From NCBI RefSeq assembly GCF_900102635.1, contig NZ_FMZQ01000001.1, positions 1 to 64,000 of the forward strand: a stretch of 64,000 nt of DNA. Reading direction: 5' to 3'. Position 1 is the first letter of the stretch. Each line of letters starts with the position of its first letter. Shown in pieces: positions 1 to 8,552 of the stretch. Made by a program: the position numbers and the translations under genes. Origin of the DNA: Ectopseudomonas chengduensis. GTDB taxonomy: Bacteria > Pseudomonadota > Gammaproteobacteria > Pseudomonadales > Pseudomonadaceae. The notes beneath the pieces were generated by a model. That model saw nothing but the letters and a program-made list of their open reading frames with translations. It did not search any database and was not told the DNA's origin.

Positions 1-160
1 CAAAACTTTCAAATTAATGAAAGGTAACTCTCGAATTAACGAGTGTTGCTTTGTGATGCTGATAATCAGTTGACTATCAGTCTTACCTCACAAGCACCCA
101 CACGAATTGCTTGATTCAGTTGTTAAAGAACAGTTGGTTAAGCCTTTCGTCTCAACCGAG
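1..160 (-). promoter_or_regulatory. rRNA operon leader (5' of a 16S gene lying outside the window)
   Basis: Read on the minus strand, this stretch is the familiar Pseudomonas rRNA leader. It has a boxA-like antitermination element (CTGTTCTTTAACAA, 133 down to 120), then the conserved segment with TGAGGTAAGACTGATAGTC and an AT-rich part near the left edge. The 16S gene itself does not start inside the window; from known leaders I expect it within about 100 bases beyond position 1, running leftward. The identification rests on recognising this leader and on the rRNA-type promoters just upstream. Confidence 0.88.
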
Positions 161-166
161 GCGCGC

Positions 167-194
167 ATTCTACAGCAGCCTCTCTATCTGTCAA
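167..194 (-). promoter_or_regulatory. rRNA promoter 1 (closest to the 16S gene)
   Basis: On the minus strand there is a perfect -35 TTGACA (194-189), a 16-base spacer and -10 TAGAAT (172-167), followed by a GC-rich discriminator GCGCGC. A short spacer and GC-rich discriminator are typical of stringently controlled rRNA promoters. It is the first of four similar units. Confidence 0.85.
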
Positions 195-284
195 GCTGTT
201 TTTCGACTTTGTTTCCGGAGAAACTTCTTTCTACTCAACCACTTGCGCCTTCGATCAGAACTTCTTCTCTCCAGCGGGAGGCGC

Positions 285-312
285 ATTCTACAGCGTTCAA
301 AACCGCTGTCAA
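285..312 (-). promoter_or_regulatory. rRNA promoter 2
   Basis: Minus-strand -35 TTGACA (312-307), 16-base spacer, -10 TAGAAT (290-285), discriminator GCGCC. It has the same geometry as promoter 1, about 118 bases further upstream. Confidence 0.82.
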
Positions 313-391
313 CCACCTCTTTCAAACCGCTTTCGATCCATTCGACCGAACCACCAACAGGATCAAACCACCACCCTATCGACCGGCACGC

Positions 392-419
392 ATTCTACAC
401 GCCAGATCCAGCTTTGCAA
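392..419 (-). promoter_or_regulatory. rRNA promoter 3 with upstream AT-rich UP-like segment
   Basis: Minus-strand -35 TTGCAA (419-414), 16-base spacer, -10 TAGAAT (397-392), discriminator GCGTGC. The bases at 421-466, directly upstream on this strand, are strikingly AT-rich compared with the GC-rich surroundings, as expected for an UP element or Fis-binding region. Confidence 0.75.
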
Positions 420-489
420 GCCCTTCAGTCAACTTAACTTATTGATTAACAAGCAGTTTTTGAAGCGCTTCATCGCTGAAGTGGCGCGC

Positions 490-517
490 ATTCTACCTGA
501 GCACGGCGAGCTGTAAA
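490..517 (-). promoter_or_regulatory. rRNA promoter 4 (most distal)
   Basis: Minus-strand -35 TTTACA (517-512), 16-base spacer, -10 TAGAAT (495-490), discriminator GCGCGCC. It shares the exact -10 and spacing of the other three units and lies about 60 bases beyond the stop codon of the CoA-transferase gene. Confidence 0.75.
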
Positions 518-579
518 CCCCTGACATGCAAATAATTGCGTAAATCGGATCAACTACCCTCCCACCTATATACAGAGGC

Positions 580-1803
580 TCAGATCACCCCTGCCTCGCG
601 CAGCTCGGCAATCTGCATTTCACTCATGCCCAGCAATCTCTGCAGCAGGGCTTCGGTGTGCTGGCCCAGCAGTGGCGGAGCCGAACGATAGGCCACTGGC
701 GTCGCAGACAGGCGCAGCGGACTGGCGACCTGCGGCGTACTGCTGCCCAGGGCATTAGGCAGGTCGAGACGCAAACCTCGCGCCTGTACCTGAGGGTCGG
801 CGAACACCTGCTGCAGATCATTGATCGGCCCACAGGGCACGCCGGCCTTTTCCAGCTGCTCGATCCACTGCGCGGTGGTCTTGAATACCGTGGCCTGGCG
901 CAACAGCGGGATCAGCTCGGCACGATGGGCAACCCGGGCCTTGTTAGTGACAAAGCGCGGGTCATCGGCAAGGTTCGCAATACCCGCCACTTCGCAGAAC
1001 TTACGGAACTGCCCATCGTTACCCACCGCAAGGATGAAGTTGCCATCGGCACTGGGGAAATCCTGGTAGGGCACGATATTGGGATGGGCATTGCCCAGGC
1101 GCTTGGGTGATACACCTGTCGCCAGGTAGTTCATGGCCTGATTGGCCAGACAGGCGACCTGCACATCAAGCAAGGCCACATCTATATGCTGACCCACACC
1201 GGATTGCTCACGCTGATTCAGCGCGGCCAGCACACCCACAGTCGCGTAGAGACCAGTGAGGATATCGGTCAGGGCCACGCCGACCTTCATCGGGCCGGCA
1301 CCCTCCTCACCTTCCGGGCGCCCAGTCAGGCTCATCAGCCCCCCGAGGCCCTGGATCATGAAGTCATAGCCGGCGCGCTTGGCATAGGGACCGTTCTGAC
1401 CGAAACCGGTGATGGAGCAGTAGATCAGCCTTGGGTTGATCGCCTTCAGCGACTCGTAATCCAGGCCATAGGCCGCCAGACCACCGACCTTGAAATTCTC
1501 CAGCAGCACATCGCACTGCGCGACCAACTCACGCACCAGGCGCTGGCCTTCGGACTGGGTGAAATCCAGGGTCAGCGACTGCTTGTTGCGATTGGCACTT
1601 TGAAAGTAGGCCGCCTCACGCGAGTCATTACCCTCAGCATCCTTTATATAAGGAGGCCCCCAGTGCCGGGTGTCGTCACCGGAACCTGGACGCTCGACCT
1701 TGATCACCTCAGCACCGAGGTCACCGAATATTTGTCCGGCCCAAGGGCCAGCCAGCACGCGGGATAGATCAAGCACGCGGATATGGGACAGAGCACCAGA
1801 CAT
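580..1803 (-). CDS. gcdG: Class III (CaiB/BaiF) CoA-transferase, probable succinyl-CoA:glutarate CoA-transferase
   Basis: 407-residue CaiB/BaiF family enzyme. It probably transfers CoA from succinyl-CoA to glutarate, making glutaryl-CoA for the dehydrogenase encoded just upstream; this substrate is inferred from the neighbour, the fold from the sequence. Visible are the N-terminal VLDLSRVLAGPWAGQ motif and ALTDILTG, whose Asp (about residue 180) matches the family's catalytic aspartate. The start at 1803 follows a GGAGAAG ribosome site. An earlier in-frame ATG at 1836 would add 11 residues encoded by a REP-like sequence and is rejected. It is the second gene after gcdH, 56 bases downstream. 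Confidence 0.9.
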   Translation of the reverse strand: MSGALSHIRVLDLSRVLAGPWAGQIFGDLGAEVIKVERPGSGDDTRHWGPPYIKDAEGNDSREAAYFQSANRNKQSLTLDFTQSEGQRLVRELVAQCDVLLENFKVGGLAAYGLDYESLKAINPRLIYCSITGFGQNGPYAKRAGYDFMIQGLGGLMSLTGRPEGEEGAGPMKVGVALTDILTGLYATVGVLAALNQREQSGVGQHIDVALLDVQVACLANQAMNYLATGVSPKRLGNAHPNIVPYQDFPSADGNFILAVGNDGQFRKFCEVAGIANLADDPRFVTNKARVAHRAELIPLLRQATVFKTTAQWIEQLEKAGVPCGPINDLQQVFADPQVQARGLRLDLPNALGSSTPQVASPLRLSATPVAYRSAPPLLGQHTEALLQRLLGMSEMQIAELREAGVI

Positions 1804-1813
1804 GGGCTTCTCC

Positions 1814-1835
1814 GTAGGGTGCGCCACGCGCACCA
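1814..1835. repeat. Single REP-like unit in the gcdH-gcdG junction
   Basis: The bases GTAGGGTGCGCCACGCGCAC form a small GC-rich palindrome of the same family as the inverted pair at 63281-63353. It lies between the two genes, just upstream of the gcdG ribosome binding site, and creates a false upstream ATG. Confidence 0.65.
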
Positions 1836-1859
1836 TGGATCAGTGAGAGGTGCGAGCCT

Positions 1860-3038
1860 TCAGAAGAACGCCTGAATGCCGGTCTGCGCGCGACCGAGGA
1901 TCAGCGCATGCACGTCATGGGTGCCCTCGTAAGTATTGACCACTTCAAGATTGACCAGGTGACGGGCAATGCCGAACTCGTCACTGATGCCGTTACCGCC
2001 GAGCATGTCGCGCGCCATGCGGGCGATATCCAGCGCCTTGCCGCAGCTGTTGCGCTTCATGATCGAGGTGATTTCCACCGCAGCAGTGCCTTCGTCCTTC
2101 ATTCGTCCGAGGCGCAGGCAGCCTTGTAGAGCCAAGGTGATCTCGGTCTGCATGTCGGCCAGCTTCTTCTGGATCAGCTGATTAGCCGCCAGCGGCCGGC
2201 CGAACTGGTGGCGATCGAGCACGTACTGGCGCGCGGTGTGCCAGCAGAACTCGGCGGCGCCCAGTGCGCCCCAGCTGATACCGTAACGGGCGGAGTTCAG
2301 GCAGGTGAACGGGCCGCGCAGGCCGCGTACATCAGGGAAGGCGTTCTCTTCCGGGCAGAACACGTTGTCCATGACGATCTCGCCGGTGATCGACGCGCGC
2401 AGACCGACCTTGCCGTGGATGGCCGGAGCAGACAGCCCTTCCCAGCCTTTCTCCAGCACGAAGCCACGAATCTCGCCGGCATCGTCCTTGGCCCAGACCA
2501 CGAAGACATCGGCGATCGGACTGTTGGTGATCCACATCTTGCTACCGCTAAGGCGGTAGCCACCGTCGACCTTCTTGGCGCGCGTGACCATGGAGCCGGG
2601 ATCGGAGCCGTGGTTCGGCTCGGTCAGGCCGAAGCAGCCGATATACTCGCCACTTGCGAGCTTGGGCAGATACTTCTGCTTGGTCGCTTCATTACCGAAC
2701 TCGTTGATCGGCACCATCACCAGCGAGGACTGCACGCTCATCATCGAGCGGTAGCCGGAGTCGATACGCTCCACTTCACGAGCGATCAGGCCATAGCACA
2801 CGTAGTTCAGGCCACTGCCGCCGTAGGCCTCAGGAATCGTCGCGCCCAACAAGCCGGTTTCGCCCATTTCGCGGAAGATCTTCGGATCGGTCTGCTCATG
2901 ACGGAAGGCTTCCAGCACGCGGGGCGCCAGCTTGTCGTCAGCGAACTGCTGGGCGCTATCACGCACCATGCGCTCTTCTTCGGTCAGTTGCTGATCGAGC
3001 AGCAGCGGGTCGATCCAGTTGAAGCTTGCCTTGGCCAT
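1860..3038 (-). CDS. gcdH: Glutaryl-CoA dehydrogenase
   Basis: 392-residue FAD acyl-CoA dehydrogenase. It oxidises and decarboxylates glutaryl-CoA to crotonyl-CoA in lysine, tryptophan and glutarate breakdown, passing electrons to ETF. The opening [19 protein letters not shown] is typical of glutaryl-CoA dehydrogenases. The central FAD/substrate motifs [13 protein letters not shown] and [15 protein letters not shown] are present, and [17 protein letters not shown] near the C-terminus carries the expected catalytic Glu (about residue 371). The start at 3038 (MAKASFNW) has a GAGG site; an upstream in-frame ATG at 3083 adds an unconvincing 15 residues. It is transcribed toward gcdG and divergently from the LysR gene. 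Confidence 0.96.
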   Translation of the reverse strand: MAKASFNWIDPLLLDQQLTEEERMVRDSAQQFADDKLAPRVLEAFRHEQTDPKIFREMGETGLLGATIPEAYGGSGLNYVCYGLIAREVERIDSGYRSMMSVQSSLVMVPINEFGNEATKQKYLPKLASGEYIGCFGLTEPNHGSDPGSMVTRAKKVDGGYRLSGSKMWITNSPIADVFVVWAKDDAGEIRGFVLEKGWEGLSAPAIHGKVGLRASITGEIVMDNVFCPEENAFPDVRGLRGPFTCLNSARYGISWGALGAAEFCWHTARQYVLDRHQFGRPLAANQLIQKKLADMQTEITLALQGCLRLGRMKDEGTAAVEITSIMKRNSCGKALDIARMARDMLGGNGISDEFGIARHLVNLEVVNTYEGTHDVHALILGRAQTGIQAFF

Positions 3039-3136
3039 TGCGAGAAACCTCGAAGCGGTGAAGTGAGCGGTCGGTCCAGCCAACCCCGAATGCTTTGATC
3101 CTAGGCCGGCCTCGAGCAGAGTACAAACGCAGAATC

Positions 3137-3152
3137 TGCACAGACCTGTGCA
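3137..3152. promoter_or_regulatory. Perfect palindrome, candidate GcdR operator
   Basis: TGCACAG-AC-CTGTGCA is a perfect 7+7 base inverted repeat with a 2-base spacer. The flanks AGAAT and ATTCT extend the symmetry with a small offset. It sits between the divergent gcdH and gcdR starts, where a LysR regulator is expected to bind. Binding is inferred from position and symmetry. Confidence 0.5.
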
Positions 3153-3217
3153 TTCTTCTCACTCCGAGATAGTTTATTCACCTAAACCTATCGCTTACGA
3201 GTGAGGCTTTTGCATAC

Positions 3218-4114
3218 ATGCGTCGCAAGATACCCAGCACCGCTGCCCTGGTCGCCTTCGAATCCGCCGCTCGCCACCAGAGCTTCACCAAGGCCGCCGA
3301 CGAACTGAACCTGACGCAGAGCGCGATCTGCCGGCAGATCGGCGGACTGGAGAGCTTTCTCAATGTCGAGTTGTTTCGCCGCTCCCGGCGCGGCGTGGTG
3401 CTGACCGAAGCGGGCGTTGCTTACAGTCGCAAGGTGGCAGCGCAGCTCGATGCAGTTGAGCGCGACACCCTGGCGCTGATGGGCAACCAGGGCACCACCA
3501 GCATCGAGCTGGCGGTGGTACCGACCTTTGGCACCCAGTGGCTGTTGCCACGCTTGCGTGCCTTTCAGCAACTGCACCCTGAGGTGACGGTGCACCTGAC
3601 CAACCGCACACGCCCCTTCCTGTTCGCCGACACTCACTTCGATGCCGCCATTTATTACGGCGACGCCGAATGGTCGGGCACCGAAGCCCATTTCCTCATG
3701 CATGAGCACCTGCTACCGGTGTGCAGCCCGGCGCTGCTGGGCGATGCCCCAGTCGACGCCGAACGCATCGCCAGCTTGCCGCTGCTGCAGCAGACCACAC
3801 GCCCCTATGCCTGGCGCCAGTGGTTCGCCGCCCAAGGCATGAATGTGGCCCGCGACATGACCGGCCCGCGACTTGAACTGTTTTCCATGCTGGCGCAGGC
3901 CGCTCAACATGAAATGGGCATCGCCCTGATCCCACCCTTTCTGATCCAGAGCGAACTGGAAGAGGGCAGCCTGGTGATTGCCCTCGACCGCGCTGTACCA
4001 AACAACGACCGCGCCTATTATCTGATGGTGCCGGAACGCAAGGCCGAGTCAGCGGCACTGAAGGCCTTTCGAGACTGGCTCCTGGCCCAGGCCGATGCCT
4101 ACCGAGGCGCATGA
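3218..4114 (+). CDS. gcdR: LysR-family regulator of glutarate catabolism
   Basis: 298-residue LysR-type transcription factor. The N-terminal winged helix-turn-helix (about residues 8-65) contains the signature SFTKAADELNLTQSAICRQI. The remainder is a periplasmic-binding-like effector domain. It is divergent from gcdH-gcdG with 179 bases between, the usual arrangement for a LysR activator and its targets, so it likely senses glutarate or a related intermediate. The effector is inferred. The start is the ATG giving MRRKIPSTAALVAFE, a normal LysR opening. Confidence 0.88.
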   Translation: MRRKIPSTAALVAFESAARHQSFTKAADELNLTQSAICRQIGGLESFLNVELFRRSRRGVVLTEAGVAYSRKVAAQLDAVERDTLALMGNQGTTSIELAVVPTFGTQWLLPRLRAFQQLHPEVTVHLTNRTRPFLFADTHFDAAIYYGDAEWSGTEAHFLMHEHLLPVCSPALLGDAPVDAERIASLPLLQQTTRPYAWRQWFAAQGMNVARDMTGPRLELFSMLAQAAQHEMGIALIPPFLIQSELEEGSLVIALDRAVPNNDRAYYLMVPERKAESAALKAFRDWLLAQADAYRGA

Positions 4115-4411
4115 TCATCGCCGGAGCATGATCGCTTTTAGCCCGCAGCGAATAGTTACGCCCAGAGACAGAACCCGTAGCGAACAAGCGGTCACACTAC
4201 ATATGCCTTTCCAGGAAAAGTGCACAGCAACCACTACTTTCGGGCTATAGCACTATTCTGAACGGACTGTTCGTTACTCTCCACACTCCTCCCGATTCGA
4301 CCAGCGGTCATCCAGCGCGTGACTGCCTATACTGCCCTACAAGCTGCGCAGAATCTGCTGTCGGCCCGAATCTGCGCGGGCTGCACACAGTATAAAAATC
4401 CCTCATAGACC
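4115..4411. other. Intergenic stretch between gcdR and the pnt operon
   Basis: No convincing reading frame, RNA gene or strong terminator was seen in these ~300 bases. TATAAA at 4391-4396 could be a -10 for pntAA, but a matching -35 is not clear. Confidence 0.4.
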
Positions 4412-4438
4412 CATTACTTGTAGTAATGCATTTTTTTT
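4412..4438 (+). terminator. AT-rich hairpin with T-tract upstream of pntAA (possible attenuator)
   Basis: CATTACT-TGT-AGTAATG is a perfect 7+7 inverted repeat, followed after two bases by eight T residues (4431-4438). It resembles a weak intrinsic terminator. It lies about 145 bases before the pntAA start and 300 after gcdR, so it could be leader attenuation of pnt or a distal gcdR terminator. Confidence 0.4.
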
Positions 4439-4582
4439 ACTCCATAACTTCTTGTAAGGGTTTGCGTTCGATTGCACAATCGCCGCGCTCGCCACCTCCG
4501 GCGGGTTATGTGCTGATCCCCAATCGCCGGCGCGCCAGCGCAGTGCCCCGGTTCACAAAAAAGATCACGCAGGAGATTAGAA

Positions 4583-5704
4583 GTGCACATCGGTGTTCCT
4601 CTCGAAACCTATGCCGGGGAGACGCGGGTTGCCGCGACCCCAGAGACCATCAAGAAGCTGGTCGGCCAAGGTCATCAGGTGACCGTCCAGGCCGGCGCCG
4701 GCATCAGCGCCAGCATTCCAGACAGCGCTTACGAGGCTGCTGGCGCGACCATTGGCAACGACGCTGCCGCGTTTGGCGCAGACCTCGTGCTCAAGGTGGT
4801 CGCACCGACCGACGCCGAGCTCTCTCATATGAGAGCCGGAGCGGTGTTGGTTGGCATGCTCAACCCGTTCTGCAACGAGACCATCGCGCGCATGAATGCT
4901 CGCGGCGTCACTGCCTTCGCCCTGGAGGCCGCACCGCGCACCTCCCGCGCGCAAAGCCTGGACGTACTGAGCTCGCAGGCCAATATCGCCGGCTACAAGG
5001 CCGTGCTGCTGGCAGCCCATCACTATCCACGTTTCATGCCGATGCTGATGACTGCTGCCGGCACCGTTAAGGCCGCGCGTATTTTGATTCTCGGTGCCGG
5101 CGTTGCCGGTCTGCAGGCCATCGCCACGGCCAAGCGCCTGGGTGCGGTGATCGAGGCCTCCGATGTGCGTCCAGCAGTCAAGGAGCAGATCGAGTCTCTC
5201 GGCGCCAAGTTCGTCGACGTGCCTTTCGAGACCGATGAAGAGCGTGAATGCGCCCAAGGCGTGGGCGGCTATGCCCGACCGATGCCGCAGTCCTGGATGG
5301 AGCGTCAGGCCAAGGCCGTACACGAGCGCGCCAAACAGGCCGATATTGTTATTACCACGGCACTCATTCCCGGTCGCAAGGCACCGACGCTGCTGCATGA
5401 GGCAACGGTCGCCGAAATGAAGCCGGGCTCCGTGGTCATCGACCTCGCAGCAGCCCAGGGCGGCAACTGCCCGCTGACCGAAGCCGACAAGGTAGTGGTC
5501 AAGCACGGTGTGACCCTGGTCGGCCACACCAACCTGGCGGCACTGGTGCCGGCAGACGCTTCCGCCCTGTACGCACGCAACCTGCTGGACTTCCTCAAGC
5601 TGGTGATCGACAAGGAAGGCCAGTTCCAGCTCAACCTCGAAGACGACATCGTCGCGGCCTGCCTGATGTGCAATGCCGGCGAAGTCGTGCGCAAGAACGG
5701 CTAA
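4583..5704 (+). CDS. pntAA: NAD(P) transhydrogenase subunit alpha part 1 (NAD-binding domain)
   Basis: 373-residue soluble domain I of proton-translocating transhydrogenase, which binds NAD(H) and exchanges hydride with the NADP(H) domain of PntB at the inner membrane. The opening [20 protein letters not shown] and the Rossmann motif [10 protein letters not shown] (from residue 171) followed by EASDVR are characteristic. It starts with GTG at 4583 behind AGGAG (4571-4575). The alpha chain is split into two genes as in other pseudomonads, unlike the single pntA of E. coli. It is first of a three-gene operon. Confidence 0.96.
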   Translation: MHIGVPLETYAGETRVAATPETIKKLVGQGHQVTVQAGAGISASIPDSAYEAAGATIGNDAAAFGADLVLKVVAPTDAELSHMRAGAVLVGMLNPFCNETIARMNARGVTAFALEAAPRTSRAQSLDVLSSQANIAGYKAVLLAAHHYPRFMPMLMTAAGTVKAARILILGAGVAGLQAIATAKRLGAVIEASDVRPAVKEQIESLGAKFVDVPFETDEERECAQGVGGYARPMPQSWMERQAKAVHERAKQADIVITTALIPGRKAPTLLHEATVAEMKPGSVVIDLAAAQGGNCPLTEADKVVVKHGVTLVGHTNLAALVPADASALYARNLLDFLKLVIDKEGQFQLNLEDDIVAACLMCNAGEVVRKNG

Positions 5705-5715
5705 GGAGTAGGGAC

Positions 5716-6027
5716 ATGGATCTGATTTCCGACGGCATCTACAACCTGATCATCTTCGTGCTGGCCATCTATATCGGCTACCACGTGGTGTGGAACGTCA
5801 CCCCGGCCCTGCATACCCCGCTGATGGCCGTGACCAACGCCATCTCGGCGATCGTGATCGTCGGCGCCATGCTGGCTGCCGCGCTTACCGTCACTCCGCT
5901 GGGCAAGACCATGGGCACCCTGGCCGTGGCCCTGGCTGCGGTCAACGTGTTCGGCGGCTTCCTGGTAACCCGGCGCATGCTGGAAATGTTCAAGAAGAAG
6001 GCCCCGAAGGCCCAGGTGGAGAAGTAA
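5716..6027 (+). CDS. pntAB: NAD(P) transhydrogenase subunit alpha part 2 (membrane part)
   Basis: 103-residue hydrophobic protein with three to four membrane segments, forming the N-terminal part of the proton channel domain II. The sequence from [19 protein letters not shown] is typical. The start at 5716 follows AAGGAG (5703-5708); an in-frame ATG at 5668 overlaps pntAA and lacks a ribosome site. It is 11 bases after pntAA and 3 bases before pntB. Confidence 0.95.
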   Translation: MDLISDGIYNLIIFVLAIYIGYHVVWNVTPALHTPLMAVTNAISAIVIVGAMLAAALTVTPLGKTMGTLAVALAAVNVFGGFLVTRRMLEMFKKKAPKAQVEK

Positions 6028-6030
6028 TCG

Positions 6031-7467
6031 ATGAGCATGAACCTGATCACTGTTCTCTACCTCGTCGCCTCGGTGTGCTTCATCCAGGCGCTCAAGGGCC
6101 TGTCGCACCCGACTTCGTCGCGACGCGGCAACGTCTTCGGCATGGTCGGCATGGGCATCGCCATCGTCACCACGGTCGGCCTGATCCACAAGCTGGGCAG
6201 CGAACTGGCCCTACAGGGCCTGGGCTTCGTCATCGCCGGCCTGCTGGTCGGCGGCAGCATCGGCACGGTCATGGCCAAGCGCGTGGAAATGACCAAGATG
6301 CCGGAGCTGGTCGCCTTCATGCACAGCATGATCGGCCTGGCAGCGGTATGTATCGCCATTGCCGCGGTGGCCGAACCACAGTCTCTGGGCATCGTCGCCG
6401 GCATGGCCGACCCGATCCCGGCCGGTAACCGCCTGGAACTGTTCCTCGGTGCAGCCATCGGCGCCATCACCTTCTCCGGGTCGGTGATCGCCTTCGGCAA
6501 GCTGTCGGGCAAGTACAAGTTCCGCCTGTTCCAGGGCGCGCCGGTGGTCTTCAAGGGCCAGCACCTGCTCAACCTGGCCGTCGGGCTGGCCATTCTCGGC
6601 CTGGGCCTGGTCTACACCTTCACTGGCGACATCACCTCGTTCGCCATCCTGGTGGCGCTGGCGTTCGTCATCGGCGTGCTGATCATCATCCCTATCGGCG
6701 GCGCCGACATGCCGGTGGTGGTGTCGATGCTCAACAGCTACTCGGGCTGGGCGGCGGCCGGTATCGGCTTCTCGCTGAACAACTCGATGCTGATCGTCGC
6801 CGGTTCCCTGGTCGGCTCTTCGGGCGCCATCCTCTCGTACATCATGTGCAAGGCGATGAACCGTTCGTTCTTCAACGTCATCCTCGGTGGCTTCGGCGCC
6901 GATGCAGATGCCGGGGCAGCCAGCGGCAGCCAGGAGCAACGCAGCGTGAAGTCGGGATCAAGCGACGACGCCGCCTTCCTGCTGACCAACGCCGACACCG
7001 TGGTCATCGTGCCCGGTTACGGCCTGGCCGTGGCGCGTGCCCAGCATGCACTGATGGAACTGGCCGAGAAGCTGACTCATCGCGGCGTGACCGTGAAGTA
7101 TGCGATCCATCCGGTCGCCGGGCGTATGCCTGGCCACATGAACGTACTGCTGGCCGAGGCCGAGGTGCCGTACGAGCAGGTGTTCGAGATGGAGGACATC
7201 AACTCCGAGTTCGGTCAGACCGACGTGGTGCTGGTGCTGGGTGCCAACGACGTTGTCAACCCGGCGGCGAAGAACGATCCGAAGTCGCCGATCGCTGGTA
7301 TGCCGATCCTCGAGGCCTACAAAGCCAAGACCGTGATCGTCAACAAGCGCTCGATGGCCAGCGGCTACGCGGGCCTGGACAACGAACTGTTCTACATGGA
7401 CAAGACCATGATGGTCTTCGGCGACGCCAAGAAGGTAATCGAGGACATGGTCAAGGCCGTGGAATAA
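6031..7467 (+). CDS. pntB: NAD(P) transhydrogenase subunit beta
   Basis: 478 residues: about 290 hydrophobic residues with multiple membrane helices (domain II), then a soluble NADP(H)-binding domain III. GYGLAVARAQ (residues 329-338) and HPVAGRMPGHMNVLLAEA are the conserved NADP loop sequences. Together with PntAA/PntAB it uses proton motive force to reduce NADP+ with NADH. It is last gene of the operon, followed by a strong terminator at 7484-7514. Confidence 0.97.
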   Translation: MSMNLITVLYLVASVCFIQALKGLSHPTSSRRGNVFGMVGMGIAIVTTVGLIHKLGSELALQGLGFVIAGLLVGGSIGTVMAKRVEMTKMPELVAFMHSMIGLAAVCIAIAAVAEPQSLGIVAGMADPIPAGNRLELFLGAAIGAITFSGSVIAFGKLSGKYKFRLFQGAPVVFKGQHLLNLAVGLAILGLGLVYTFTGDITSFAILVALAFVIGVLIIIPIGGADMPVVVSMLNSYSGWAAAGIGFSLNNSMLIVAGSLVGSSGAILSYIMCKAMNRSFFNVILGGFGADADAGAASGSQEQRSVKSGSSDDAAFLLTNADTVVIVPGYGLAVARAQHALMELAEKLTHRGVTVKYAIHPVAGRMPGHMNVLLAEAEVPYEQVFEMEDINSEFGQTDVVLVLGANDVVNPAAKNDPKSPIAGMPILEAYKAKTVIVNKRSMASGYAGLDNELFYMDKTMMVFGDAKKVIEDMVKAVE

Positions 7468-7483
7468 GCCCTGACCGGTCAGA

Positions 7484-7514
7484 CAGGAAACCCGGCCATG
7501 CGCCGGGTTTCCTG
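7484..7514 (+). terminator. Terminator of the pnt operon
   Basis: CAGGAAACCCGGC and GCCGGGTTTCCTG form a perfect 13-base stem with a 5-base loop, 16 bases after the pntB stop. The T-run after it is weak, but stem strength and position support termination. Confidence 0.8.
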
Positions 7515-7519
7515 CTTAT

Positions 7520-7825
7520 GTAACCAACAAAAAAGCTGATTTTCAGGTCAATCATCGCGACAAATCAATTTCAAACTGTACTGCTTGAAAGACCAATCTA
7601 ATTGGGTTGCACCCAGTGAAAAATCTCGCTCAAGTCGGTTGCACCCAGTCTTTTCACTTATGGCCAGTACAGTAATATCGATTCCTGACCGAACAGTTAC
7701 AAAGCAACCTATCTAATAGCACGACAATTTCATCCAGCTGTGACTACTGAGCCACCACTGCGCTCGGGATAATGTGCCCATCGAAAGCAAACACCAGCGC
7801 CGCCACAAGCGGAAGGATGACCACC
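7520..7825. promoter_or_regulatory. AT-rich upstream region of the DUF1127 gene with a repeated motif
   Basis: About 300 bases without a gene, clearly more AT-rich than the surroundings. GGTTGCACCCAGT occurs twice as an exact 13-base direct repeat (7605-7617 and 7637-7649), 32 bases apart. A CCAAT-CTA-ATTGG inverted repeat (7593-7605) touches the first copy. These could be operators for the small protein downstream; no regulator is identified. Confidence 0.45.
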
Positions 7826-8041
7826 ATGGAACGTACCCTCAGTTCCGCCCTGCTTCAAACTCACAGCGTTGCCAGCGACAAATCGGCCTGGCTGCTCCGC
7901 GTTATCGCCACCCTCAGCCTGTGGCAGCGCCGCATCGTCAGCCGTCGTCAACTGGCTCGACTGGATGCCCGCCTGCTCGCTGACGCCGGCATTAGCGAAA
8001 ATCAGCGTTACGTCGAACTGCAGAAGCCGTTCTGGCGTTAA
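7826..8041 (+). CDS. DUF1127 small protein (first of a pair)
   Basis: 71-residue basic protein with a C-terminal DUF1127 helix pair: LWQRRIVSRRQLARLDARLL followed by ADAGISENQRYVELQKPFWR. Family members are short, Arg-rich proteins; some are RNA-interacting or affect phosphate and stress physiology in alphaproteobacteria. The role here is unknown. The ATG at 7826 has GGAAGG nine bases upstream; the ATG at 7817 directly abuts that site and is less likely. A rho-independent terminator follows, so it is probably transcribed alone. It is paralogous to 8266-8469. Confidence 0.88.
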   Translation: MERTLSSALLQTHSVASDKSAWLLRVIATLSLWQRRIVSRRQLARLDARLLADAGISENQRYVELQKPFWR

Positions 8042-8058
8042 CACCCCCGCTTTGCTCC

Positions 8059-8073
8059 ATCCCAAGTTGGGAT
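8059..8073. repeat. Short perfect palindrome after the first DUF1127 gene
   Basis: ATCCCAA-G-TTGGGAT, 7-base arms, lies just 3' of the first DUF1127 stop and 8 bases before the terminator stem. It may be part of a composite 3' structure or a protein-binding site. Confidence 0.4.
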
Positions 8074-8081
8074 CTTCTGAG

Positions 8082-8118
8082 AGCTCCACCGTCTCTGCTG
8101 CGGTGGGGCTTTCGTTTT
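8082..8118 (+). terminator. Terminator after the first DUF1127 gene
   Basis: AGCTCCACCG pairs with CGGTGGGGCT (8101-8110, one G-T pair) across a 9-base loop and is followed by TTCGTTTT, a good intrinsic terminator. Confidence 0.8.
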
Positions 8119-8265
8119 ATCTGCAACAGTCATCGCCCGAGCGAGCAGTACAGTTGCCATAAAACCGCCGCTGCCCCCGCACAATTCCCCCCGGTTGTAT
8201 CTGCTCGCCTAAGAGCGCTTGCGAGAACATGAGCTGCCACCCTTGTCTCTCGACAGGAGAACGCC

Positions 8266-8469
8266 ATGGACCGCACTCACGAACCACTCCCGCAACTTGC
8301 ACACGGCAAGACCCTGCACTGGCTCGGTCTCTACTCGACGCTGCGTTACTGGCAGCGCAACCGCCGTACCCGTCGGCAGCTTGCTTTGCTCAACGAGCAA
8401 CAACTGGCTGACGCCGGCATCAGCACAGCGGAGCGTGAGCGGGAACTGGCCAAGCCCTTCTGGCGCTGA
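8266..8469 (+). CDS. DUF1127 small protein (second of the pair)
   Basis: 67 residues, same architecture as its neighbour: YWQRNRRTRRQLALLNEQQL then ADAGISTAERERELAKPFWR. The two proteins share the ADAGIS and KPFWR segments, so they are tandem paralogues, but each has its own upstream region (224 bases separate them). The start at 8266 follows CAGGAGAA. No signal peptide or membrane segment; likely cytosolic. Function unknown. Confidence 0.86.
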   Translation: MDRTHEPLPQLAHGKTLHWLGLYSTLRYWQRNRRTRRQLALLNEQQLADAGISTAERERELAKPFWR

Positions 8470-8552
8470 GCCAGTAATGGAGCTAGGAATGCCGTTGGGC
8501 TAAGCTGCGGATGCGGGCAGAACAGCGCCCCGCCCTACCGGAGTTACCCTAT

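Noticed and set aside
107..445. Open frames on the plus strand in the rRNA leader region
   Set aside because: They cross four rRNA promoters read on the other strand and have no coding features.
4426..5070. Plus-strand frame overlapping the start of pntAA
   Set aside because: Arg/Gly/Gln-rich low-complexity product; pntAA in another frame is unmistakable.
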